Below the pieces are notes generated by a model, which saw nothing but the letters and a program-made list of their open reading frames with translations, was not told the DNA's origin and made no database searches. Of a stretch of 15,905 nucleotides of DNA, positions 7,800 through 14,062 are shown piece after piece. The stretch's first letter is position 1. Each line of letters begins with the position of its first letter. The translations under genes and the position numbers were made by a program. This DNA comes from Candidatus Pelagibacter sp. TMED165 (lineage in GTDB: Bacteria > Pseudomonadota > Alphaproteobacteria > Pelagibacterales > Pelagibacteraceae), in NCBI GenBank assembly GCA_002171035.2, contig NHHO02000006.1:1-15905 (forward strand), written 5' to 3'.

Positions 7800-8990
7800 A
7801 TGATTTGTAAAATAACAAAAAAAAAATTAACACCAATTATGAGTTTTGGAAAGATGCCAATAGCAAATGGCTTTGTTAACAAAGATAATTTTAAGACAGA
7901 GTATTTCTTTAATATGGAAGTAGGTTTTTCAGAAGATCTATCTTTATTTCAACTTTATGAACATCCAAAACCTGAAATTATGTTTAATCAAAATTATCCT
8001 TTTTTTTCAGGAAGTTCAGAATATATGAAATTACATTTTAAAGAATACGCTAACTTTATAAAAAAAAATTATTTAAAATCAAATTCAAAAATTATAGAGA
8101 TAGGCTCTAATGACGGGACAATGTTAAAAAATTTTGTTGATTTAAATGAAAATGTTCTTGGTTTTGAACCCTCAAAAAATGTTGCTACAAGAGCTGCCTC
8201 TGAAGGAGTAAAAACACTGAACCAATTTTTTAATCATGATAATGTTCAAGACTTAAAGAGTTTTATTAAAAAAACTGATATAATATATGCCTCTAATGTA
8301 ATTTGTCATATTCCGGATCTTAATGATCTTATCAAAGCTATTGATCTACTACTTAATAATGATGGAACTTTTATTTTCGAAGAGCCTTATCTTGGATCAA
8401 TGTTTAAAAAAGTTTCTTATGATCAAATTTATGATGAACACATATATATGTTTTCTTTAAGCTCAATAGATAAAATATTTAAGCATTTTGATTTTGAACT
8501 AATTGAAGCTTTTCCTCAGATAACACACGGTGGATCAATGAGATATATTATAAAAAGAAAAGGGAAAAATAAAAAGTCCTCTAATTTGATAAATCTTTTG
8601 GATAAAGAAAAAGAGAACAACATTGATAATGCTCAATCTTCAATTATTTTTAAACAGAATTGCGAAAAATCAAGAGATAAAATTCATAATAAAATAAAAG
8701 AATTAAAAATAAAAAATAAAAAGATTTGTGGCTATGCTGCAACCTCGAAAAGTACAACTATATTAAATTATTGCAAAATTGGTCCTGATATGATCGATTA
8801 TATATGTGATACTACTCCTGAAAAAATTGGAAAATATAGTCCTGGTATGCACATTCCAATAGTAAGTATGAAACATTTTTATGAAAACTTACCTGATAGT
8901 ATCTATTTATTTGCTTGGAATCATAAAGAAGAAATATTAAAAAAAGAAACAAATTTTAATGGAGAGTGGTTTTCACATGTTGCTTTATAA
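7800..8990 (+). CDS. SAM-dependent sugar C-methyltransferase-like protein (TcaB9/NovU family) with degenerate zinc domain
   Basis: The three-part layout matches the sugar C-methyltransferases TcaB9, NovU, EvaC and TylCIII: an N-terminal small domain (1-52), a class I SAM-binding core with EIGSNDG at residues 100-106 and FEP after strand 2, and a C-terminal Rossmann-like domain with CGYAATSKSTTILNY and CDTTPEKIGKYSPG. Catalytic-type residues are kept: SSEYMKLH (Tyr75), SNVICHI, and YDEHIYMFS. In the N-terminal domain only Cys3 remains of the four zinc-binding cysteines expected (CxxC near the start and CxxCxLVQL later); the second pair is replaced by Ser44-Glu-Asp-Leu47 before SLFQL. Members methylate a carbon next to a keto group, usually C3 of dTDP-4-keto sugars. 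An A10 tract at 7817-7826 covers codons 6-9. The gene starts four bases after the previous stop. Activity is likely but the methylated position is unknown. Confidence 0.83.
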   Translation: MICKITKKKLTPIMSFGKMPIANGFVNKDNFKTEYFFNMEVGFSEDLSLFQLYEHPKPEIMFNQNYPFFSGSSEYMKLHFKEYANFIKKNYLKSNSKIIEIGSNDGTMLKNFVDLNENVLGFEPSKNVATRAASEGVKTLNQFFNHDNVQDLKSFIKKTDIIYASNVICHIPDLNDLIKAIDLLLNNDGTFIFEEPYLGSMFKKVSYDQIYDEHIYMFSLSSIDKIFKHFDFELIEAFPQITHGGSMRYIIKRKGKNKKSSNLINLLDKEKENNIDNAQSSIIFKQNCEKSRDKIHNKIKELKIKNKKICGYAATSKSTTILNYCKIGPDMIDYICDTTPEKIGKYSPGMHIPIVSMKHFYENLPDSIYLFAWNHKEEILKKETNFNGEWFSHVAL

Positions 8991-9705
8991 AGACAGAATT
9001 CTTATAACAGGAGGCTCCGGAAGGTTTGGTCAAGTATTTAAATCTCAATCAAATAATTTTAGATATAATTTTTTTTTCCCATCAAAAAAAAATTTAAATA
9101 TCTTAAACATAAAATCGATCGAAAAATCTATCAGAAAAATAAAACCTAAATATTTAATTCATTTAGCAGGATTGTCACGTCCTATGAAAATACATGACAA
9201 AAATATAAATGATAGTATAGATAAAAATATAATTGGGACAGCTAACATAACAAAAGTTTGCTCTAAATTTAAAATAAAGTTGGTTTATGTCTCAACTTGT
9301 TATGTCTATCCAGGATATAAAGGAAACTATTCTGAAACTAGCTCTTTATTACCAATCAACAATTATGCTTGGTCAAAATTAGGGGGTGAAAGCTCAGTGA
9401 TAATGTATAAAAATTCTTTGATATTACGAGCCTCTATAACAGAAAAACCTTTTGTACATAAAGTTGCTTTTGTTGATTTTAAAACAAACTTTATTTTTCA
9501 TGAAGATTTAGTACCAAAAATAATTAAGGTTTTAAATCATAAAGGTATACTTAATGTTGGAGGCAAATCACAATCCGTTTATAAATTTGTGAAAAAATAT
9601 AATAAGAATATAAAAAAGATTTATGCAAAAAAATTATTAGGTTCTAAAGCTCCTAAAAATATGTCTATGAATATAAAAAAATTTAAAAAATTAACAGATG
9701 ATTAA
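8977..9705 (+). CDS. RmlD-like SDR, probable dTDP-4-keto-sugar reductase
   Basis: This short SDR (242 residues from ATG 8977) resembles RmlD and related sugar-nucleotide reductases, which reduce a 4-keto-6-deoxysugar with NAD(P)H. The glycine motif is GGSGRFG at residues 12-18. The chain has the RmlD-like HLAGLSRPM, then VSTCYVYPGY and the Tyr-Ala-Trp-Ser-Lys catalytic pair. It is 40-60 residues shorter than typical RmlD, with a short C-terminal substrate domain, so calling it rfbD would be too firm. The gene overlaps the methyltransferase end by 14 bases. I chose ATG 8977 because GGAGAG lies about 11 bases upstream and the Rossmann strand follows directly; an in-frame ATG at 8959 would add six residues and lengthen the overlap. 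It overlaps the aminotransferase start by eight bases. Confidence 0.78.
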   Translation: MLLYKDRILITGGSGRFGQVFKSQSNNFRYNFFFPSKKNLNILNIKSIEKSIRKIKPKYLIHLAGLSRPMKIHDKNINDSIDKNIIGTANITKVCSKFKIKLVYVSTCYVYPGYKGNYSETSSLLPINNYAWSKLGGESSVIMYKNSLILRASITEKPFVHKVAFVDFKTNFIFHEDLVPKIIKVLNHKGILNVGGKSQSVYKFVKKYNKNIKKIYAKKLLGSKAPKNMSMNIKKFKKLTDD

Positions 9706-10825
9706 ATTTTGGTCCTATAAAAGAGAGTTAACTAAATACAAAAATAACTTAAACAAACAAATAAATAATTCCCTTAACAGCGGTAATATTTTTTTCGGTG
9801 ATCAATTAAATTTGTTTGAAAAAAGATTTATTCTTAAGAATAAATCTAAATATGGAATAGCTGTGGGTAGTGGAACAGATGCTCTTCTTATAGCCTTAAA
9901 GGCTTTAGAAATAAAAAAAGGTGATGAAGTTATAACTGCGTCAAATACAGCCATTCCTACAATTTCAGCAATAATAAACTCAGGTGCATACCCTAGATTA
10001 GTTGATGTAGGAGAAGATTATTTAATTGATGTAAAAAAAATTCAAAAAGAAATTAACTCAAAAACAAAAGCAATTATACCTGTGCATTTGTATGGCCAGT
10101 CTTGCAATATGAGAGAAATTATAAAAATTGCAAAAAAAAATAAAATTGAGATAGTTGAAGACTGCGCACAATCACAGGGAGCAAAATATAAAAATAAATT
10201 TACAGGAACTTTTGGAAAATTTGGATGTTTTTCATTTTATCCCACAAAAATTTTAGGCGCTTATGGCGATGGTGGATTTATTCTCACAAATAGCTTTGAA
10301 AGTTATAAAAAGATTAAAAGATTAAGATTTTATGGGATCGAAACAGTAGACAAGAAAAACAAATTTATGAATAAATATTATTCAAATGAAAATGGATACA
10401 ATTCTAGACTAGACGAAATACAAGCATCTATATTAAATTTTAAGCTTCAAAAAGTAGATTATTTCATTAAACAGAGAAGAAAGCTAGTAAATCATTATTT
10501 AAAAGAACTAAGAGAAACTAGTCTTAAGCTACCTATTGAGAATAAAGATTGTAAGCATGTTTACCATTTATTTACTATTTACCATAAAAAAGCAAAATTA
10601 ATTATGAAAAATCTAAAAAGATATAAAATTGAAACAAGAGTTATCTACCCATATCCAATTCATAAAATGAAAGCTTATAAGAATTATAAATTTAAGATTA
10701 AAAATTTAAAAAAATCAGAAATTTTTTCTAAAGGTATTATATGTCTTCCTCTTTACCCTGAATTAAAAATAAAAGAAGTAAAATTAATTTGCAATAAATT
10801 AAAAAAAGTTCTTGAAACAATATAG
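9698..10825 (+). CDS. fdtB: DegT/DnrJ/EryC1 family sugar aminotransferase (FdtB-type)
   Basis: This is a PLP-dependent aminotransferase that, paired with the FdtA-type isomerase, should convert dTDP-3-keto-6-deoxyhexose plus glutamate to dTDP-3-amino-3,6-dideoxyhexose. The 375-residue length is normal. Cofactor residues are clear: GSGTDAL at 57-63 for the phosphate, EDCAQSQGA with Asp155 and Gln158 stacking near the pyridine ring, and Lys184 in FYPTKILGAYGDGG for the Schiff base. GYNSRLDEIQA follows as in the family. The GDQLNLFE start and HLYGQ also fit FdtB/QdtB. It closes the operon and overlaps the upstream reductase by eight bases. No sugar N-acetyltransferase (FdtC or QdtC) is present in the window, so the amine is either left free or modified by a gene elsewhere. 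Only one base separates its stop from the stop of the convergent gene. Confidence 0.87.
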   Translation: MIKFWSYKRELTKYKNNLNKQINNSLNSGNIFFGDQLNLFEKRFILKNKSKYGIAVGSGTDALLIALKALEIKKGDEVITASNTAIPTISAIINSGAYPRLVDVGEDYLIDVKKIQKEINSKTKAIIPVHLYGQSCNMREIIKIAKKNKIEIVEDCAQSQGAKYKNKFTGTFGKFGCFSFYPTKILGAYGDGGFILTNSFESYKKIKRLRFYGIETVDKKNKFMNKYYSNENGYNSRLDEIQASILNFKLQKVDYFIKQRRKLVNHYLKELRETSLKLPIENKDCKHVYHLFTIYHKKAKLIMKNLKRYKIETRVIYPYPIHKMKAYKNYKFKIKNLKKSEIFSKGIICLPLYPELKIKEVKLICNKLKKVLETI

Positions 10826-10826
10826 T

Positions 10827-11642
10827 TTAATATTTGTAGAGTGTAGGAAATTGCCTAAAAGTAAGTGGAAGTTTGGTGGTATTAACTAAACTATTAAGCG
10901 TATTTGACAAATGAAAATCTCCTAATCTAGCAAAGGATAATGAAGTTCTTTTCTTAAATTTTGTAATCCAGTAAGAAGTTAATCTTTCAGCTAAAAAAAC
11001 AGGTAATCTATTATTATATCCATTTAATAAATTTTGAGATTTTGTTAATTCATAGCATTTGTCCACCCAAGGAAATATCAGCTCACAATATTCTCTGAAG
11101 TATTTAACTTTAGTGATGAACATGGGTCCTATATATAGGACATTTTGATTTAAGTGATTTGAAAAACTATCTCTGTCTTTTGAAGGCAAATATTCTAAGA
11201 GATCTTTTAAAACTTTAGTATTATGACATTCTTCAAAATCTTCCAAAACAGTTCTATTTTTAAAAGTTGTTGGTTTTAACTGTATTAAATCTAAATTTTT
11301 AAAGATAGCATTATTAGGTGACAACAATTTAGAATATAAGCTATCGAAGCTATATTTTTGTTTTTTCTCATATAATTGATTTAACCAAAGCAACCTGTGT
11401 TCACAACTACCAATAAAATCTTCATTATTCATTTCATTTATCTTATTCTTCCATAACCAGTAAAACATCGTAAGTTGACCATAATGTTTGTTTAAGTAAG
11501 AAATGTTTTCACCTTTTTTCTCTGTTAACCACTGATCAGGAAATCGATTATCGCCAAGTCCTATAGGTGTAATATACGAAGGTAACTTTTCTAAAATTTT
11601 TAAGTACTTTATTGTTGAACAAAAAATATTTAGATTTGTCAT
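10827..11642 (-). CDS. DUF4422-like protein, probable polysaccharide-biosynthesis enzyme (copy 2)
   Basis: This 271-residue protein looks like the DUF4422 family, which occurs in capsule and LPS clusters and is thought to contain glycosyltransferases. Visible marks are IGLGDNRFPDQW, GENISYLNKHYGQLT, FYWLWKN, GSCEHRLLW and, near the C-terminus, FLAERLTSYW; these match the family pattern of NISxKNxxYxELTxxYWxWKN, GxCHYRRYF and FxAERxxxxW. The HYRRYF element is altered here (EHRLLW), more than in the neighbouring copy. It is a diverged tandem duplicate of the gene upstream of it at 11639-12457: both are about 271 residues and share all these blocks. Its ATG lies in the upstream stop codon (ATGA), so the two are translationally coupled. 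There is no signal peptide or obvious membrane span. The donor and acceptor are unknown; enzymatic function is inferred from family and context. Confidence 0.72.
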   Translation of the reverse strand: MTNLNIFCSTIKYLKILEKLPSYITPIGLGDNRFPDQWLTEKKGENISYLNKHYGQLTMFYWLWKNKINEMNNEDFIGSCEHRLLWLNQLYEKKQKYSFDSLYSKLLSPNNAIFKNLDLIQLKPTTFKNRTVLEDFEECHNTKVLKDLLEYLPSKDRDSFSNHLNQNVLYIGPMFITKVKYFREYCELIFPWVDKCYELTKSQNLLNGYNNRLPVFLAERLTSYWITKFKKRTSLSFARLGDFHLSNTLNSLVNTTKLPLTFRQFPTLYKY

Positions 11643-12457
11643 AAATTATTGATATCTAATCCTAATATCGGAAGAGTTTTAAATTTAGTATTTTTCTGAA
11701 ACCAATAAGATAAAAATCGTTCAGCTAAAAAACCGTACATTCTTTTTCCTCCATAATCGGCATTCTTATTAAATCCAAATATATCTTCACATTTTTGCAG
11801 CCAAGGAAATATTGTATTATAGTAATTTTGGATTATCATTTTCGATTTACAAATAAACATGTTATGAGGATTGAAAGAAGTATTATTATTTACAAAATCA
11901 TTAAAATGTTTTTTGTCTTCATTTGTCAATAAACTAATTGCCTTATCTAAATTACCATTTCCATGCCACATATCGAAATGAAATTTTAAATTTCTTTTGT
12001 TTTTATCAAATAGTAAAGAAGGATTTGTCAAAATTTTTTTTAAATCTCTTTTTATAAATTTTGAAATTTTCAATTTATTCACTTTAAACTCATCGCCCAA
12101 TATAACATCATATTTTTCAAAGTCCTCTGGAATATCCTGCAATACGTATTTAGCTAAAGATTCAATTTCATTAATTTTAATACTGGTTTTTTCTTTAACA
12201 AAAAATTTTCTATACTGACAAAAACCTATCCAACCGTCCTCTAATTTATTTAAATAATTTTTCCACAACCAATAATGGAATGTGTACTCACCATAATATT
12301 CATTTTTTTTGGATATATTTTCATTTATGTTATCCTGATACCACTCTTTTGAAAATTTTTTATCTCCTAATCCAACAGGTAAATAATTTAAACTCTTTAT
12401 TTTTTGTAAATGATTTGGATTTAATGTAATGCAAAACATTTGAATAGGATTTTTCAT
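11639..12457 (-). CDS. DUF4422-like protein, probable polysaccharide-biosynthesis enzyme (copy 1)
   Basis: This 272-residue protein is the first of two tandem DUF4422-like paralogues. It carries PVGLGDKKFSKEWYQD, NENISKKNEYYGEYT, FHYWLWKN, GFCQYRKFF (close to the GLCHYRRYF of the family), NPHNMFICK and, near the end, YGFLAERFLSYWF. The family is associated with capsule and LPS glycan assembly and is presumed to contain glycosyltransferases; no specific reaction can be assigned. The ATG at 12457 comes only five bases after the CCA end of the tRNA-Met gene, so the mRNA is likely made as a read-through of the tRNA transcript. A later in-frame ATG (12439, codon 7) is possible, but the 12457 start gives an N-terminus matching the paralogue, whose start is fixed by an ATGA overlap. 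It has no separate promoter that I can see. Confidence 0.74.
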   Translation of the reverse strand: MKNPIQMFCITLNPNHLQKIKSLNYLPVGLGDKKFSKEWYQDNINENISKKNEYYGEYTFHYWLWKNYLNKLEDGWIGFCQYRKFFVKEKTSIKINEIESLAKYVLQDIPEDFEKYDVILGDEFKVNKLKISKFIKRDLKKILTNPSLLFDKNKRNLKFHFDMWHGNGNLDKAISLLTNEDKKHFNDFVNNNTSFNPHNMFICKSKMIIQNYYNTIFPWLQKCEDIFGFNKNADYGGKRMYGFLAERFLSYWFQKNTKFKTLPILGLDINNL

Positions 12458-12462
12458 ATATT

Positions 12463-12539
12463 TGGTAGCGAGGGGCGGATTCGAACCGCCGACCCCAGGC
12501 TTATGAGTCCTGTGCTCTAACCAACTGAGCTACCTCGCC
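12463..12539 (-). tRNA. tRNA-Met (CAU anticodon), elongator type
   Basis: Reading the minus strand from 12539, the 77-base gene folds as a complete cloverleaf: acceptor GGCGAGG/CCTCGCT, D-stem GCTC/GAGC with loop AGTTGGTTA, anticodon arm CAGGA-CTCATAA-GCCTG, five-base variable loop GGGTC, T-arm GGCGG-TTCGAAT-CCGCC, A73 and an encoded CCA. The anticodon is CAU. The context around it (GAGCACA, ACTCATAA, TGGGGTC, GGTTCGAATCC) closely follows the E. coli elongator tRNA-Met. It lacks the three G-C pairs next to the anticodon loop that mark initiator tRNA, and differs from tRNA-Ile2(CAU). Two weak points are a G1-U72 wobble and an A31-G39 mismatch closing the anticodon loop. It lies between core genes and the polysaccharide block, with its 3' end facing the block. 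Confidence 0.95.
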
Positions 12540-12573
12540 TAATACTTTTAGTATATAATATATAAAACAATCT
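12540..12573 (-). promoter_or_regulatory. Candidate promoter for tRNA-Met
   Basis: Upstream of the tRNA on the minus strand lies an A/T-only stretch with TATACT (12555-12550), a good -10 hexamer that would place the start about four bases before the mature 5' end. A -35 is poor: TGATTT at 12579-12574 is 18 bases away. The -10 overlaps a small palindrome, ATACT-TTT-AGTAT (12542-12554). The site was chosen by eye. Confidence 0.3.
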
Positions 12574-12612
12574 AAATCATTAAAATTTAGATAGCAAAAA
12601 ACCTTGTTTTTT
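12571..12612. terminator. Two adjacent A/T hairpins between the small membrane protein gene and tRNA-Met, possible terminator
   Basis: Two inverted repeats follow each other here: TCTAAAT-cattaaa-ATTTAGA (12571-12591, 7 bp perfect stem) and AAAAAAC-ctt-GTTTTTT (12596-12612, 7 bp perfect stem). On the minus strand the second begins about ten bases after the stop of the 66-residue protein gene and ends in six T residues, so it could serve as a weak, G/C-poor intrinsic terminator for the aminotransferase-ald-small protein unit. Such stems have low stability, so the role is tentative. Confidence 0.28.
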
Positions 12613-12621
12613 CTGTTCTAA

Positions 12622-12822
12622 TTACAAAGTGAGAATTATTCCAAAAACTGTAACAGCTGATATAGCAGCTGCAGAAAGAATTATGTTACTTTTTGTATCC
12701 TTTTTTTTCTGCTCATTCATCCTAGCAACTAAATCATTTAAGTTTACTTTTTTTGAGTGGAAATCTCTTTTATCCTCGTGGGAAAGTTGATTTTTCTCTT
12801 CGTGTTTAGGTTGAGCGCTCAT
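12622..12822 (-). CDS. Small single-span membrane protein, function unknown
   Basis: This is a 66-residue protein that I do not recognise. The first 45 residues are very hydrophilic and charged (many Lys, Glu, Asp and His), with a short amphipathic stretch VNLNDLVARMNEQKK. The last 20 or so, starting at SNIILSAAAISAV, form one hydrophobic helix that reaches the C-terminus, so it is probably a tail-anchored inner-membrane protein with its N-terminus in the cytosol. Translation from ATG 12822 is uninterrupted, and the stop TAA is followed by the A/T hairpins before the tRNA. It lies 127 bases downstream of ald on the same strand, with its own possible regulatory repeats in that gap. The charged-head/anchor layout makes it more likely to be a real gene than a chance frame, but there is no functional clue. 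Confidence 0.65.
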   Translation of the reverse strand: MSAQPKHEEKNQLSHEDKRDFHSKKVNLNDLVARMNEQKKKDTKSNIILSAAAISAVTVFGIILTL

Positions 12823-12872
12823 ACTTCATCGAATATTAAATCACAAAATCACAATTAATCATACCAGTATTT

Positions 12873-12890
12873 AGTTCAATATGAGTTCAA
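12873..12890. repeat. Direct repeat AGTTCAA x2 (11-base period) upstream of the small membrane protein gene
   Basis: AGTTCAA occurs at 12873-12879 and again at 12884-12890, separated by TATG. On the minus strand this is TTGAACT-N4-TTGAACT, about 50 bases before the ATG of the 66-residue protein. A period of one helical turn is typical of operators bound by a dimer on one DNA face. It could also simply supply a -35-like element (TTGAAC). Confidence 0.35.
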
Positions 12891-12949
12891 CGGCTTTAAT
12901 AGCTATCCATTTTAGGCCAATTTAAGTAAAAATATTTAATATAAAAATG

Positions 12950-14062
12950 CTAAATAGTTTTTTCAGGGGGGGTATAAAGAAGATCAAAAGCCTCTGCTAC
13001 ACCTTTGCAAGTAATATTTCCATTAATAATATTTAAACCTGCTAGATAATTTTTATCCTGTAGTAAAGTTTTTTTATAACCGTTATCTGCAATTTTTATT
13101 AATAAAGGTAGAGTTGCTTTATTTAAAGCCATAGTGGACGTTCTTGGAACTCCCCCGGGCATATTCGCTACACAATAATGAACAACATCATCAACTATAT
13201 AAGTTGGATTTGCATGTGTTGTTGGTTTACTTGTCTCTATACAGCCACCTTGGTCGATAGCCACATCTACTACTACTGAACCTCTCTTCATAGATTTAAT
13301 CATTTCTTTAGTAACTAATTTAGGTGCTTCAGCTCCTGGAACTAAAACACCGCCAATTAATAAGTCACATTCTGAAACCAGTTTTTTTAAATTAATTTTA
13401 TCGCTTTCGGATGGGATTATTTTATCTCCAAATAATTTATGTAACTCCTCTAACCTTTTTTTTGATTTATCAATAATATAAACTTTTCCTCTCATTCCTG
13501 TCGCAATCACAGCTGCATTTTCACCAACTACACCTCCACCAAGTATAACTACTTTAGCTGAGTCTACACCAGGAGCTCCTCCAATTAATAATCCTCTACC
13601 CTTTTGATTTTTTTCTAAAGCATGTGCACCAGCCTGAACAGACATTCTTCCTGCAACTGCACTCATAGGTGCTAACAAAGGCAGTCTTCCATTTTTATCA
13701 GTAACAGTTTCATAAGCAATACAAACTGCCTTTGATTTCATTAACGCAAGAGTAAGATCTTTTGCTGCTGCTAAATGAAGGTAAGTGAAAATTATTTGAC
13801 CTTCTCTAATCAATTTTACTTCATTCATTTGAGGCTCTTTTACTTTAACTATAATTTCTGCTTTTTTAAATATTTCCTCTGCAGATTTTATTATTTTTGC
13901 TCCAGCTAGTAAATAATCTTCATTGGTAAATCCAGCTTCAAATCCTCCTTTGTCTTGAATTAATACTTGGTGATTTTTATCAGTAAGAACTTTTACACTA
14001 TCAGGTGTTAGGCCTATTCTATGTTCTTGAAGTTTTATCTCTTTAGGTACACCTATAATCAT
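12950..14062 (-). CDS. ald: Alanine dehydrogenase
   Basis: Ald interconverts L-alanine with pyruvate, ammonium and NADH in the cytosol. The 370-residue protein matches the family throughout: GVPKEIKLQEHRIGLTP at the N-terminus with the substrate-binding Arg near residue 15, IVKVKEP with the catalytic Lys, TYLHLAAAKDLT with the catalytic His, the NAD-binding glycine motif GGGVVGENAA preceded by VVI and followed by YIIDKS, a VDVAIDQGGC block, and NMPGGVPRTSTMALNKATLP. Length is within one residue of typical Ald. Its ATG directly abuts the stop of the class III aminotransferase (no gap). This fits a pathway in which alanine formed by transamination of pyruvate is oxidised back to pyruvate, releasing ammonium. 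No Lrp-type regulator gene, often next to ald, is seen here. Confidence 0.96.
   Translation of the reverse strand: MIIGVPKEIKLQEHRIGLTPDSVKVLTDKNHQVLIQDKGGFEAGFTNEDYLLAGAKIIKSAEEIFKKAEIIVKVKEPQMNEVKLIREGQIIFTYLHLAAAKDLTLALMKSKAVCIAYETVTDKNGRLPLLAPMSAVAGRMSVQAGAHALEKNQKGRGLLIGGAPGVDSAKVVILGGGVVGENAAVIATGMRGKVYIIDKSKKRLEELHKLFGDKIIPSESDKINLKKLVSECDLLIGGVLVPGAEAPKLVTKEMIKSMKRGSVVVDVAIDQGGCIETSKPTTHANPTYIVDDVVHYCVANMPGGVPRTSTMALNKATLPLLIKIADNGYKKTLLQDKNYLAGLNIINGNITCKGVAEAFDLLYTPPEKTI

Noticed and set aside
8977..9705. Firm rfbD assignment
   Set aside because: The protein is clearly shorter than RmlD and its substrate domain is reduced, so only an RmlD-like reductase is claimed.
11997..12218. 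Plus-strand open frame of 73 codons
   Set aside because: It is antisense to the first DUF4422-like gene, with no family motif.
12463..12485. Attachment-site duplication of the tRNA 3' end at the left border of the polysaccharide block
   Set aside because: I looked around 2040-2160 and saw no copy of the tRNA end, and the window has no integrase gene.
12463..12539. Initiator tRNA-Met or tRNA-Ile2(CAU)
   Set aside because: The three G-C pairs of initiator tRNA are absent, and the sequence around the anticodon follows elongator tRNA-Met more closely than tRNA-Ile2.
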